Origin: Rubrivivax sp.
Lineage (GTDB): Bacteria; Pseudomonadota; Gammaproteobacteria; Burkholderiales; Burkholderiaceae_C
Direction of reading: 5' to 3'
Length of the DNA stretch: 64,000 nt
NCBI GenBank assembly: GCA_022842595.1
Contig: JALHPF010000007.1
Coordinates: 112,580 to 176,579 of the forward strand
The first letter of the stretch is position 1, and each line of letters starts with the position of its first letter. Positions 13,738 to 22,831 of this stretch are shown here, in pieces. Made by a program: the position numbers and the translations under genes. Below the pieces are notes generated by a model. That model was given only the letters and a program-made list of their open reading frames with translations. It searched no databases and was not told the DNA's origin.

Positions 13738-14715
13738 ATGACACACGCCCTCTTCCGCCGCCGCACCGTGCTGGGCATGGCCGCCACCGGCCTGGCCGCC
13801 CCTTGGGTGCACGCCCAGGGTACCGGCTTCCCGAACAAACCCATCACCTTGATCGTGCCCTGGCCCGCCGGCGGCAGCACCGACCGCCACCACCGCGCGC
13901 TGGCCGAGCTGGCGGGCAAGATCCTGGGCCAGAACATCATCGTCGAGAACAAGCCCGGTGGTGGCGGCACGCTGGGGCCCAGCCAGATGGCCGGCATGGC
14001 CAAGCCCGACGGCTACACCATCAGCCAGTTCCCGCTGGGCATGCTGCGCATACCGCACATGCAGAAGGTGGCGTTCGACCCGATCAACGACTTCACCTAC
14101 ATCATCGGTGTCAGCGGCTACACCTTCGGCTTCGTGGTGCGCGCCGATTCGCCCTACAAGACCTTCAACGACTACATCGAGGCGGCGCGCAAGGCCCCCG
14201 GCCAGATCAACTACGGCAGCACCGGCATCGGCACCAGCCCGCACCTGCTGATCGAGGAACTGGCCACTGCGGCCAAGGTGCAGCTGAACCACATTCCGTT
14301 CAAGGGCAACGCCGACCAGATGCAGGCGCTGATCGGCGGCCACGTGATGGCCGCCAGCGACGCCACGGGCTGGGACAAGTTCGTCGACGGCGGCCAGATG
14401 CGCCTGCTGCTCACCTTCGGCGAAAACCGCACCGCACGCTGGCCGCAGGTGCCCACGGCGAAAGACCTGGGTTACAACGTCGTCAGCACATCGCCCTATG
14501 GCCTGGTGGGCCCCAAGGGCATGGACCCGGCGGTGGTGAAGACCCTGCACGACGCCTTCAAGCTGGCCATGGACGACCCCAAGCATGCCGAGCTGATGAC
14601 GCAGCTCAACCAGAGCGTCTGGTACCGCAATGGCAGCGACTATCGCCAGTGGGCGGTGGAGACCTTCGCCAAGGACAAGGCATTGATCGAACGCCTGGGC
14701 CTGGCGGCCAAATAG
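13738..14715 (+). CDS. Tripartite tricarboxylate transporter-type substrate-binding protein (TctC/Bug family)
   Basis: A 325-residue periplasmic binding protein of the Bug family, greatly expanded in Burkholderiales. It has a twin-arginine-like signal (FRRRTVLGMAATGLAAPWVHAQG) and then the family hallmark FPNKPITLIVPWPAGGSTD. A CTGGAG ribosome binding site precedes the ATG. The ligand cannot be told from sequence. No membrane TctA/TctB genes are nearby. The next gene, 29 bp downstream, is an acyl-CoA-ligase-like gene, so the ligand may be an organic acid that the ligase activates; that link is inference. Confidence 0.85.
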   Translation: MTHALFRRRTVLGMAATGLAAPWVHAQGTGFPNKPITLIVPWPAGGSTDRHHRALAELAGKILGQNIIVENKPGGGGTLGPSQMAGMAKPDGYTISQFPLGMLRIPHMQKVAFDPINDFTYIIGVSGYTFGFVVRADSPYKTFNDYIEAARKAPGQINYGSTGIGTSPHLLIEELATAAKVQLNHIPFKGNADQMQALIGGHVMAASDATGWDKFVDGGQMRLLLTFGENRTARWPQVPTAKDLGYNVVSTSPYGLVGPKGMDPAVVKTLHDAFKLAMDDPKHAELMTQLNQSVWYRNGSDYRQWAVETFAKDKALIERLGLAAK

Positions 14716-14744
14716 GCTGAAAGCACGCTGAAAGCGAGCCAGCG

Positions 14745-16274
14745 GTGAGCGCGGAGACCCTGCCCGCGCAGCTGCGCCTGCACGCCGTCGAGCGCCCCGG
14801 GCAGGCAGCGCTGGTGCAGGACGAGCAGGTGCTCAGCTACGCGCAGCTCGACGCGCTGATGGACCGCGTGGCCGCGGCGCTGCAACGCGACGGCGTGCAA
14901 CCGGGCCAGGCCGTCGCGCTGTGTGGCCACAGCACACCGCTGCAGGCGGCGCTGTTCCTCGGGGCGCTGCGCGCTGGCGTGGTGGTGGCGCCGCTGGCCG
15001 CCAGCAGCAGCCGCGAAGCGCTGGCGTCGATGCTGAGTGACGCACAGGCACAGCGCATCTTCATCGACGCCAGCAGTGCCGGGCTGCTGCCCGAAGCCGC
15101 CCTGCAGCGCTGCATCGCGCTTGAAGCCGGTGCACCGGGCCAGCCTGTCGACGACTGGCTGGCGCCGCCGGGTGCGCAGCCGCAGCCGGTGGAAATCGGG
15201 CCGGCCGACGCCTTCAACATCATCTATTCGTCGGGCACCACGGGCACCCCCAAGGGCATCGTGCAGTCGCACGGCATGCGCTGGCAACATGTGCAGCGCG
15301 GCGCGAAATATGGCTACGACACGGGCACGGTGACACTGCTGGCCACGCCGCTCTACAGCAACACGACGCTGGTGGTCTTCTTCCCGACACTGGCCTTCGG
15401 CGGCACCGTGCTGCTGATGCGCAAGTTCGACGCCGCGGGGTATCTGGCGCTGGCCCAGCTGCACTGCGTCACGCACACCATGCTGGTGCCGGTGCAATAC
15501 CGCCGCCTGCTTGCCCACCCCGACTTCGACCGCACCGACCTCCGCCACTTCGCCATGAAGTTCTGCACCAGTGCCCCGTTCCCGGCGGCCGTGAAGGCCG
15601 AGGTGCTGGCACGCTGGCCGGGTGCGCTGGTGGAGTTCTACGGCATGACCGAAGGCGGCGGCACCTGCATCCTGGAAGCCCATCTGCACCCCGACAAGCT
15701 GCACACGGTGGGCCGCCCGGCCGAGGGGCACGACATCCGGCTCATCGACGAGGCCGGCATCGAGCTGGCGCCCGGTGCCACCGGCGAAGTCGTGGGCCAC
15801 TCGCCGGCGATGATGACGGGCTACCACGGTCAGCCCGACAAGACGCGCGAAGCCGAATGGTTCGCGCCCGACGGCCGGCGCTTCATCCGCACCGGCGACA
15901 TCGGCCGCTTCGACGGTGACGGCTTCCTCGAGCTGCTGGACCGCAAGAAAGACATCGTCATCAGCGGCGGCTTCAACATCTATCCCAGCGACCTGGAGGC
16001 GCTGCTGCAACGCCACCCGGCGGTGGCCGACTGCGCGGTGGTGGGCGTGCCTTCCGAGGCCTGGGGCGAAACGCCGGTGGCCTTTGTGGTGCTGCAGCCA
16101 GGCCACGATGTCGAGCCCGATGCGCTTCGCGACTGGCTGAACGCCCAGGTGGGCAAGACCCAGCGCCTGGCGGCGCTGCGCCTGACCGGCGAACTGCCGC
16201 GCAGCGCCATCGGCAAGGTGCTGAAACGGGAACTGCGGCAGGCCTGGGGCACTCCGGTCGGAAGTACCGGCTGA
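14745..16274 (+). CDS. AMP-dependent synthetase/ligase (acyl-CoA synthetase-like)
   Basis: A 509-residue class I adenylate-forming enzyme with a GTG start. Visible motifs are the P-loop A3 YSSGTTGTPKGIV (about residue 160), A5 EFYGMTEGG, A7/A8 RFIRTGDIGRFDGDGFLELLDRKKDIVISG with GGFNIYPSDLE, and the C-terminal A10 lysine in AIGKVLKRELR. It probably activates a carboxylic acid to its CoA thioester through an acyl-adenylate; the acid is not predictable. It follows the binding-protein gene and is convergent with the ABC transporter fusion, 3 bp apart. Confidence 0.88.
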   Translation: MSAETLPAQLRLHAVERPGQAALVQDEQVLSYAQLDALMDRVAAALQRDGVQPGQAVALCGHSTPLQAALFLGALRAGVVVAPLAASSSREALASMLSDAQAQRIFIDASSAGLLPEAALQRCIALEAGAPGQPVDDWLAPPGAQPQPVEIGPADAFNIIYSSGTTGTPKGIVQSHGMRWQHVQRGAKYGYDTGTVTLLATPLYSNTTLVVFFPTLAFGGTVLLMRKFDAAGYLALAQLHCVTHTMLVPVQYRRLLAHPDFDRTDLRHFAMKFCTSAPFPAAVKAEVLARWPGALVEFYGMTEGGGTCILEAHLHPDKLHTVGRPAEGHDIRLIDEAGIELAPGATGEVVGHSPAMMTGYHGQPDKTREAEWFAPDGRRFIRTGDIGRFDGDGFLELLDRKKDIVISGGFNIYPSDLEALLQRHPAVADCAVVGVPSEAWGETPVAFVVLQPGHDVEPDALRDWLNAQVGKTQRLAALRLTGELPRSAIGKVLKRELRQAWGTPVGSTG

Positions 16275-16277
16275 GCT

Positions 16278-17768
16278 TCAGGCCCAGGCCAGTTCACCCT
16301 TCAGGAAGGCCGCGGCGTCGGCGGGCAGCTCGCTGCCGAAGAAGGCTGCGGTGGGCAGGTCGACAGCCACCCGGCCAGCTTCCAGGTACAACACGCGGCT
16401 GGCCAAGCGCTTGACCTGGCCGAGGTTGTGCGTGCTCATGACGAGCGTCACGCCAGCGGCGGCAACGTCGGCGATCAGCGACTCGACTTCGCGCTTGGCG
16501 CTGGGGTCCAGGCTGGCGGTGGGCTCATCCAGGAACAGGATGTCGGGCTGCAGCGCCCAGGCCCGCGCCAGGGCCAGCCGCTGCTGCTGGCCGCCAGACA
16601 GCGAACGTGCGTCGCGCCCGGCCAGGGCCTGCAGGCCCACACGTTGCAGCGCCTCGGTGCAGCGGGCCGGCCGCTGGGCCTTCGGCACGCCGCGCAACGC
16701 CAAGCCCAGCAGCACATTGTTCCGTACCGACAAGCGCAAGAGGAAGGGGCGCTGAAACAGCATGGCCGCCACCGGCAGCTGGCCCTCGGGCTGCAAGGGC
16801 ACCACCTCGCGCTGGCCTTCGGTGCAGGGCAGCAGGCCATGCAGCAGGCGCAGCAGGCTTGTCTTGCCGGCGCCGTTGGCACCCACCAGGGCCAGGCTTT
16901 CGCCGCGCCGCAGCGCCAGCGTCAGTGGCCGCAGTGCCTGCACCCTGCCGAAGCGCAAACCCGCTGCCTGCAGCCGCAGCAGCTCGGGGCCCGGTGCCGC
17001 GCGCGGCACGGCCACGGCTTCGGCGCGTGGCTCGCGCCGCGGCGCATCGGCCGCCGCAGCGGGGGCAGTGGCGGAGGCATCGGCACGGGCCTGCAGCGCG
17101 GCAATGCCCAGGTTGACGACACCCACCACCCCCAGCAGCACCAGGCCCAGCGCCAGCGCCAGTGGCAGGTCGCCCTTGCTCGTCTCCAGCGCGATGGCCG
17201 TGGTCATCACGCGGGTGACGCCGTCGATGTTGCCACCGACGATCATCACCGCGCCGACTTCGGAAATCGCGCGCCCGAAGGCGGTCAGCAGCACCGTGAG
17301 CACCGCCAGCCGCTCGTGCACCAGCATCAGCAGCGCACGCTGCAAGGGGCCGGCGCCCAGTGACTGCAGCTGTTCCCCGCCTTCGGACAAGGCGTCCAGC
17401 ACCAGCCGCCGCGACAGGGCAGCGATCAGCGGCACGACCAGCATGCTCTGCGCCACGACCATCGCCGTCGGGGTGAAAAGGATGCCCAGGCTGCCCAGCG
17501 GCCCCGCCCGGGACAGCAGCAGGTAGACCGACAGGCCGACCACCACCGAAGGCAGTGCCAGCAGCGTGTTCAGGCCCCAGACCAGGCCCGCGACGCCGCG
17601 AAACCGCGCCACCGCCAGCCAGGCACCCAGCAGCAGTCCGACACCGGCCCCCAGCGCGCAGGCCGTCAGGCTGACCCGCAGCGACAGGCCCACCACGCCC
17701 AGCAGTTCGGCGTCGGCGCCCAGCACCAACTGCACCGCCAGGCCCAGGCTTTCAGCCACCGTGCTCAA
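16278..17768 (-). CDS. Fused ABC transporter permease/ATPase, tungstate type (TupB-TupC fusion)
   Basis: A 496-residue single polypeptide. Residues about 1-235 form a permease with several membrane helices and the TupB-like signature SEVGAVMIVGGNIDGVTRVMTTAIA. An Ala/Pro/Arg-rich linker (about 236-265) leads to an ATP-binding domain with Walker A GANGAGKTSLL, signature LSGGQQQRLALARA and Walker B ILFLDEPTAS. In most bacteria these are separate tupB and tupC genes. No binding-protein gene (tupA) is adjacent. It is divergent from moeA, 81 bp before the chosen moeA start, and near formate dehydrogenase, so tungstate or molybdate supply is the likely role. Confidence 0.85.
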   Translation of the reverse strand: MSTVAESLGLAVQLVLGADAELLGVVGLSLRVSLTACALGAGVGLLLGAWLAVARFRGVAGLVWGLNTLLALPSVVVGLSVYLLLSRAGPLGSLGILFTPTAMVVAQSMLVVPLIAALSRRLVLDALSEGGEQLQSLGAGPLQRALLMLVHERLAVLTVLLTAFGRAISEVGAVMIVGGNIDGVTRVMTTAIALETSKGDLPLALALGLVLLGVVGVVNLGIAALQARADASATAPAAAADAPRREPRAEAVAVPRAAPGPELLRLQAAGLRFGRVQALRPLTLALRRGESLALVGANGAGKTSLLRLLHGLLPCTEGQREVVPLQPEGQLPVAAMLFQRPFLLRLSVRNNVLLGLALRGVPKAQRPARCTEALQRVGLQALAGRDARSLSGGQQQRLALARAWALQPDILFLDEPTASLDPSAKREVESLIADVAAAGVTLVMSTHNLGQVKRLASRVLYLEAGRVAVDLPTAAFFGSELPADAAAFLKGELAWA

Positions 17769-17849
17769 GGGAAGGAAAGCCGCATGGATACGGCACAGGG
17801 GCTGATAGGGGGCACGGCAGAATCGGCGGACACAACCGTCGATTGCACC

Positions 17850-19160
17850 ATGAACGCGCCAGTCCCTGCCAACCCGCCCCCTGCCCTGGGCCCGTCACCC
17901 GTCGCCGCGGGCGACACGCAGCTGAGCCTGGACGAAGCCCGCGCCGCCATCACTGCCGCCATGCGGCCCGTGGTGGGCCAGGAAGCCGTGCCGTTGACCG
18001 AGGCGCTGGGCCGCGTGCTGGCCGCCGATGTGCTTTCGCCCATCGACGTGCCGGCCCACGACAACTCGGCGATGGACGGCTACGCCTTCGCCGGCGCGGC
18101 CCTGGCCTCGGGGCTGCCGCTGCAGCTGCAGGCGGTGGGCATGGTGTTCGCCGGCCCACCTTTCCAGGGCCGGGTGGGCGCGGGCCAATGTGTGCGCATC
18201 ATGACCGGAGCTGTGATGCCGGCGGGGCTGGACACCGTGGTGCCGATCGAGCTGTGCCGCGTCGACGGCGAGCCAGCCAGCGGCCTGGTGCACATGGCTG
18301 CTGGCCTGCTGAAGCCGGGCGAGAACCGGCGCCGCCAGGGTGAAGACCTGGCGCGCGACAAGCCCGCGCTTTCGGCCGGCCGCGTGCTGCGGCCTTCAGA
18401 CCTGGGCCTGGTGGCGTCACTCGGCATCGCCACTGTGCAGGTGCGAAAGCGCCTGCGCGTGGCGGTGTTTTCCACCGGCGACGAACTGCGCAGCCTGGGC
18501 CAGGCGCTGGACCCCGGCTGCGTCTACGACAGCAACCGCTACGCTCTGATGGCTGCGCTGCAGCGCCTGGGCATGGACGTGCTGGACCTGGGCGTGGTGC
18601 GCGACGACCCGGCAGCGTTGCAGGCCACGCTGGAGGCGGCCATTGCCGGGGCCGACGTGGTGCTGACCAGCGGCGGCGTGAGTGCCGGTGACGCCGACCA
18701 CACCCGCGCCCTGTTGGCTCGGATGGGGGAAGTAGCCTTCTGGAAGGTGGCGATGCGCCCCGGCCGGCCCTTCGCGTTCGGGCCTGTGCAGGCGCAGGGG
18801 CGCAGCAGCTGGCTGTTCGCCTTGCCCGGCAACCCGGTGGCGGCCCTCGTCACCTTCTATGCGCTGGTGCGCACGGCGCTGCTGCAGCTGGCCGGTGCCG
18901 AGCTTGAGCCACTGCCGGTGCTGCAGGCGCGTTGTCTGCAGGGCATCCGCAAGCGTCCCGGCCGTACCGAGCTGCAGCGCGGCCGCGTCAGCCGCGGCGA
19001 CGACGGGCACTGGCAGGTGCAGGTGGCCGGCTCCCAGGGCGCCGGCATCCTCAGCAGCATGAGCCAGGCCAATGCACTGATCGTCATCGGCCACGAGCAG
19101 GGCTCGGTGCCCGCGGGCGGCCTGGTGGATGTCTGGCTGTTCGACGGGCTGGTGGGTTGA
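17850..19160 (+). CDS. moeA: Molybdopterin molybdenumtransferase MoeA
   Basis: A 436-residue enzyme of the last step of molybdenum cofactor synthesis, inserting Mo (or W) into adenylylated molybdopterin. Motifs are PAHDNSAMDGYAF, GQCVRIMTGAVMPAGLDTVVPIE, VLTSGGVSAGDAD, KVAMRPGRPFAFG and LPGNPVAALVTF. I prefer the ATG at 17850 (MNAPVP) to an in-frame ATG at 17784, because the latter leaves only 15 bp to the divergent transporter gene and adds residues without similarity. It is placed between a W/Mo transporter and fdhD. Confidence 0.92.
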   Translation: MNAPVPANPPPALGPSPVAAGDTQLSLDEARAAITAAMRPVVGQEAVPLTEALGRVLAADVLSPIDVPAHDNSAMDGYAFAGAALASGLPLQLQAVGMVFAGPPFQGRVGAGQCVRIMTGAVMPAGLDTVVPIELCRVDGEPASGLVHMAAGLLKPGENRRRQGEDLARDKPALSAGRVLRPSDLGLVASLGIATVQVRKRLRVAVFSTGDELRSLGQALDPGCVYDSNRYALMAALQRLGMDVLDLGVVRDDPAALQATLEAAIAGADVVLTSGGVSAGDADHTRALLARMGEVAFWKVAMRPGRPFAFGPVQAQGRSSWLFALPGNPVAALVTFYALVRTALLQLAGAELEPLPVLQARCLQGIRKRPGRTELQRGRVSRGDDGHWQVQVAGSQGAGILSSMSQANALIVIGHEQGSVPAGGLVDVWLFDGLVG

Positions 19161-19373
19161 ATAGCCTGGCAATCGGGACAGCATCGCGCCCATTCACCCG
19201 GCAGACCTGGCTTCGACCGCCCGTGGTGCTGGCGCAATCAGGGCATCGCTGGCCGGCACTGTCTGCCGACCGGGCGAGCCTCGACGACGTCGTACTGCCC
19301 TCTGCGCAAGGCGTCGAAAGACGGCCCGCGTAGGCCCGCGCAAGCGCGCACTGGCCCGCAACAGGCCTGCGGA

Positions 19374-20291
19374 TCAGCCAGCGACGACGCGTACCGCAGG
19401 CCGCTGCGGTTCGGGTTCCGAGTCGAAGCGCTCGAAGCCGGTGTAGCAGAGGAAATGGCGGTTCGCCGCACGCCCGAACAGCGTCATGCCCAGCCGCGTG
19501 GCCATCTCGTGGCCCATGGCGGTGACGCCATTGCGCGACACGATGATGGGCACGCCCATCTGGGCCGACTTCATCACCATCTCGCTCGTCAGCCGGCCGG
19601 TGGTGTAGAAGACCTTGTCGCCGCCGGCAAGGGCGTGCAGGCCCATCCAGCCGGCAATGGTGTCGATGGCGTTGTGGCGGCCCACGTCTTCGCAGAACAT
19701 GAGCATTTCCGCGCCCCTGAAGAGCGCGCAGCCGTGCACCGAACCGGCCTTGCGGTGGATGCTGTTGCGCTGGCGCATGGCTTCCAGCATGGCGTGCAGC
19801 GTGCTCTGGCGCAGGCGCGCCACATCGGCGCCAGGCAGGCTGATGGCGTCGATCTGCCCCATCATGTCGCCGAACACCGTGCCCTGGCCGCAACCGGTGG
19901 TGACGACCCGCTGCGAGGTCTTCTGCTCGACATCGACCAGGCCGGTGTGGGTCTTGACCGCCGCGGCGCCGACGTCCCAGTCGACGGTAACCGACTCGAC
20001 ATCGCTCACACGTTCGATGAGACGCTGGTTGCGCAGCCAGCCCAGCACCAGCAGTTCGGGGCTGGCCCCCAAGGTCATCAGGGTGACGATCTCGCGCTTG
20101 TCGACGAATACCGTCAGCGGCCGCTCGGCCGGAATGAAAAGCCGGCGGCGTTCACCGTACTCGTCGAGCACTTCGATTTCGCGCAGCAGCGGTGCGCCTG
20201 CACACGTGAGGCGCGGCGCGCCGGGCACGGGCGCAAACTGCAGGGTGCAGTCGATGGCCGATGGCGCAGAGTCGGCGGCTGCCGTGCGCAT
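19374..20291 (-). CDS. fdhD: Formate dehydrogenase accessory sulfurtransferase FdhD
   Basis: A 305-residue protein that passes sulfur from cysteine desulfurase to the bis-MGD cofactor of formate dehydrogenase, which is required for activity. The conserved centre is VVTTGCGQGTVFGD with a single cysteine (Cys134), where many FdhD proteins have a CxxC pair. DVGRHNAIDTIAG and VFYTTGRLTSEMVMKSAQMGVPI are further family blocks. The start was set at MRTAAADS; the frame stays open upstream without similarity. It is the last gene of the leftward fdh operon and converges with moeA. Confidence 0.9.
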   Translation of the reverse strand: MRTAAADSAPSAIDCTLQFAPVPGAPRLTCAGAPLLREIEVLDEYGERRRLFIPAERPLTVFVDKREIVTLMTLGASPELLVLGWLRNQRLIERVSDVESVTVDWDVGAAAVKTHTGLVDVEQKTSQRVVTTGCGQGTVFGDMMGQIDAISLPGADVARLRQSTLHAMLEAMRQRNSIHRKAGSVHGCALFRGAEMLMFCEDVGRHNAIDTIAGWMGLHALAGGDKVFYTTGRLTSEMVMKSAQMGVPIIVSRNGVTAMGHEMATRLGMTLFGRAANRHFLCYTGFERFDSEPEPQRPAVRVVAG

Positions 20292-20332
20292 CGCCAGGCT
20301 GGCTGAACTTGCGGGTACGGCCAAGGCCGGGC

Positions 20333-20692
20333 CTACTTCAGGGGCGCAGCCGGCGCCGCTGGGGCGACGGCAGCGGCAGCCGACGCGGCGGGCACCGCAG
20401 GCGCAGGCGGCGTATAGACGAAGGGGCCCGGGTTCTCGCAGGCCGGGGTGGCGGTGGCGGGCTTGACCTCCTTGCCGGCCTGCTTGGCGCTGGCGGTGTA
20501 GCCCGCGGCCACCTTCTCCATCGACATGCACAGCTGGTAGTTGGCCACCTTGTTGCCATGCGCCGTCTTGGCAGCGGCTTCAGCGGCCTTGGCCTTGGCT
20601 TCGTCGCTCGGGGCGGGCAGCTTGGCCGCGGCACTGGCCACCAGCAACAGGCTGGCGGCAGCGGCCAGCAGCTTGCGTGAATTTGCGTTCAT
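20333..20692 (-). CDS. Small exported Ala/Pro-rich protein of the formate dehydrogenase operon
   Basis: A 119-residue protein with a Sec signal (LLAAAASLLLVASAAA). A charged helical stretch follows (PSDEAKAKAAEAAAKTAHG), then a conserved-looking core with two cysteines (YQLCMSMEKVAAGY and ACENPGPFVYTPP), and a low-complexity Ala/Pro tail. I do not recognise a characterised family. Its place 15 bp after the cytochrome b subunit, on the same strand, suggests a periplasmic accessory role for formate dehydrogenase. Confidence 0.7.
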   Translation of the reverse strand: MNANSRKLLAAAASLLLVASAAAKLPAPSDEAKAKAAEAAAKTAHGNKVANYQLCMSMEKVAAGYTASAKQAGKEVKPATATPACENPGPFVYTPPAPAVPAASAAAAVAPAAPAAPLK

Positions 20693-20707
20693 GTCCTTCG
20701 GCCTCGT

Positions 20708-21925
20708 TCAGGGTTGCGGGCTGGTCCGGCCGGCACCGGGTACCACGGCAGCCGAACGCTGCGCCGGGACACGCCCGGCACGGACGTCGTCGTGCCAGAG
20801 CTCGTGGTGTTCCTTGGCCCAGGCTTCGTCGACGTATCCGGTCTTCATGGCATTGAGCGCGCCACTGACGCCCACGGTGCCCATGTAGATGTGGCCGATG
20901 AACATGGCCATCATCAGCACCGAAGCCACGGCATGCACCATGTGGGCCACCTGCATCTCGCCGCGCGTCACGCCCCAGCCGGGAATCAACAGGTTCAGGA
21001 CCAGCCCCGAGACGGTGACGACGAGGCCCAGCACGATCACGCCGCCCCAGAAGACAAATTTCTCGCCTGCATTGAACTTGCCGGACGGCACATGCTCGCC
21101 GCTCAGCATGCCGCCGCCCTTGGCCAGCCAACCGACGTCGTGCGCCTTGGGCAGGTTGTCCTTGACGAAGATCGCGGCGAACACAACCAATGAAACAGCG
21201 AACAGTGGTCCGGCGAAGTTGTGCGCGTTCTTCAATGCATAACTCAACCAGCCGAACAGCGTCGCACCCATGATCGGCAGCAGAAAAAACTTGCCGAATG
21301 CCAGCACGATGCCCGAGACGGCCAGGATCACGAAGGTGATGGCGGTCGACCAATGCGCAACTCGCTCGAGGTAGGTGAAGCGCTCGATGACACGGCCCGT
21401 GTTGACCTCGTGCCCGCCCATGGGGCCTTTGCTGAAGTAGTACAGGCCCACCGCTGCCAGCACCAGCAGCATCAGCGAACCGCCGTAGGGAATGATCCAG
21501 TTGTTGCGTACCTGTCGCCAGGCTTCACCGGCGGTGGTGAAAGTCGAGCCTGGGTACTGAACGAAGGATTGGACCAGGATGCCCTTTTCGGCACCGGGAA
21601 GGCTGACGACTCCGGGCTTGTCGCCGGAGTCGCGCACGTCGCGCCAGAAAGGCGCGTTGTTGCCGGGCTGGGTCTTGGCACGGGCGGCGTTGTTCTCGTC
21701 GGCCTTGGGCTCGGCAGGGGCTACGAAGCCGGCCGGTGGTCCCTTGGGCGGGCGAGCAGGCGCTGCAACGGCAGCCGCATCGACCGGGGCGACTGTCGAC
21801 TGGGCTGGCGCGATGGTTGGCGCGGCAGCTGGCGCCTGGGCCCATGCCGACCCGCCCAGGATGAGCGCGCTGGCCAGGGTGGCAGCGAGCATGACGCTGC
21901 GACGGATGGGGTGCTTGAAGGTCAT
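20708..21925 (-). CDS. Formate dehydrogenase gamma subunit (cytochrome b556)
   Basis: A 405-residue membrane subunit that carries haem b and passes electrons from the beta subunit to quinone. A signal-like N-terminus and a long Ala/Pro-rich periplasmic segment (residues about 30-130) precede the cytochrome b domain with four or more helices. Candidate haem-ligand histidines lie in RVAHWSTAITFVILAVSG, HNFAGPLFAV and QVAHMVHAVASVLMMAMFIGH. The extended N-terminal region is typical of this proteobacterial clade and longer than E. coli FdnI (about 217 residues). Confidence 0.88.
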   Translation of the reverse strand: MTFKHPIRRSVMLAATLASALILGGSAWAQAPAAAPTIAPAQSTVAPVDAAAVAAPARPPKGPPAGFVAPAEPKADENNAARAKTQPGNNAPFWRDVRDSGDKPGVVSLPGAEKGILVQSFVQYPGSTFTTAGEAWRQVRNNWIIPYGGSLMLLVLAAVGLYYFSKGPMGGHEVNTGRVIERFTYLERVAHWSTAITFVILAVSGIVLAFGKFFLLPIMGATLFGWLSYALKNAHNFAGPLFAVSLVVFAAIFVKDNLPKAHDVGWLAKGGGMLSGEHVPSGKFNAGEKFVFWGGVIVLGLVVTVSGLVLNLLIPGWGVTRGEMQVAHMVHAVASVLMMAMFIGHIYMGTVGVSGALNAMKTGYVDEAWAKEHHELWHDDVRAGRVPAQRSAAVVPGAGRTSPQP

Positions 21926-21963
21926 GGTCTGCGCCTTTGACGGGCTGCTGTCGATATGCGGCT

Positions 21964-22212
21964 TCAGGGCGCCGCTACGGCACGTGAGTACTCGTTTTGA
22001 CCCTGGGCCCGCTTGCGCATCTGCTCTTCCCAGGCTGCCTGATCGCCAGCCTTGAAGCCCGGGGCGGTGTAGCCGCTGGCCTTCGCCTCCCAGGCCTTGC
22101 TGTCGGATTTGCGGGTCTGCGTCTGGGGCTTTTCCGTGCAGGCCGAGAGCGCGAAAGCCAAGCCGGCCAGGGAAACGATCAGGATCGAGCGAGTCATCGG
22201 AGATTGGGTCAT
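21964..22212 (-). CDS. Small lipoprotein of the formate dehydrogenase operon
   Basis: An 82-residue protein with a lipoprotein signal: MTRSILIVSLAGLAFALSAC, with the lipobox ending at Cys25. The remaining 57 residues are polar and helical with aromatic residues (KAWEAKASGYTAPGFKAGDQAAWEEQM). Two in-frame ATGs are possible, 22212 and 22197. No known domain was recognised. It lies between the iron-sulfur and cytochrome b subunit genes, starting 7 bp after the former, so it is probably a co-expressed periplasmic accessory. Confidence 0.65.
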   Translation of the reverse strand: MTQSPMTRSILIVSLAGLAFALSACTEKPQTQTRKSDSKAWEAKASGYTAPGFKAGDQAAWEEQMRKRAQGQNEYSRAVAAP

Positions 22213-22219
22213 CAGCGCA

Positions 22220-22822
22220 TCAGGACTTGGTGCCGGCAGGCTTGCCGTAGGCCGTTCCCCAGCCCCAGACTTCGCTGCCCTTGCCGCGTGTCAGCACGCG
22301 CGTGCGGAAGATGTCGGCCACGACGTCGCCGTCACCGCCGAGCAGGGCCTTGGTGCTGCACATCTCGGCACAGGCCGGCAGCTTGCCTTCGGCCAGGCGG
22401 TTGCGGCCGTACTTCTCGTTCTCGGCCGCGCTGGCATTGGCTTCGGGGCCGCCTGCGCAGAAGGTGCACTTGTCCATCTTGCCGCGCAGGCCGAAGGTGC
22501 CATTGCTCGGGAACTGCGGCGCACCGAACGGGCATGCGTAACTGCAGTAGCCGCAACCGATGCAGGTGTCCTTGTCGTGCAGCACCACACCCTCGTCGGT
22601 GCGGTAGAAACAGTCCACCGGGCAGACCGCCATGCAAGGGGCATCGCTGCAGTGCATGCAGGCCACCGAGATGCTCTTCTCGCCGGGAACGCCGTCGTTC
22701 AGGGTGACGACGCGGCGGCGGTTAACGCCCCAGGGCACGTCATGCTCGGCCTTGCAGGCGGTGACGCAACCGTTGCATTCGATGCAGCGTTCGCTGTCGC
22801 AGATGAATTTCATGCGGGCCAT
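22220..22822 (-). CDS. Formate dehydrogenase beta subunit (4Fe-4S ferredoxin)
   Basis: A 200-residue electron-transfer subunit with four cysteine clusters: CIECNGCVTACK, CMHCSDAPCMAVCP, CIGCGYCSYACP and CTFCAGG followed by CAEMC. This is the four-[4Fe-4S] arrangement of the DMSO-reductase-family beta subunits. It receives electrons from the catalytic subunit and passes them to the cytochrome b subunit. It lies 9 bp after the alpha subunit gene. Confidence 0.92.
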   Translation of the reverse strand: MARMKFICDSERCIECNGCVTACKAEHDVPWGVNRRRVVTLNDGVPGEKSISVACMHCSDAPCMAVCPVDCFYRTDEGVVLHDKDTCIGCGYCSYACPFGAPQFPSNGTFGLRGKMDKCTFCAGGPEANASAAENEKYGRNRLAEGKLPACAEMCSTKALLGGDGDVVADIFRTRVLTRGKGSEVWGWGTAYGKPAGTKS

Positions 22823-22831
22823 GTCAATTCC

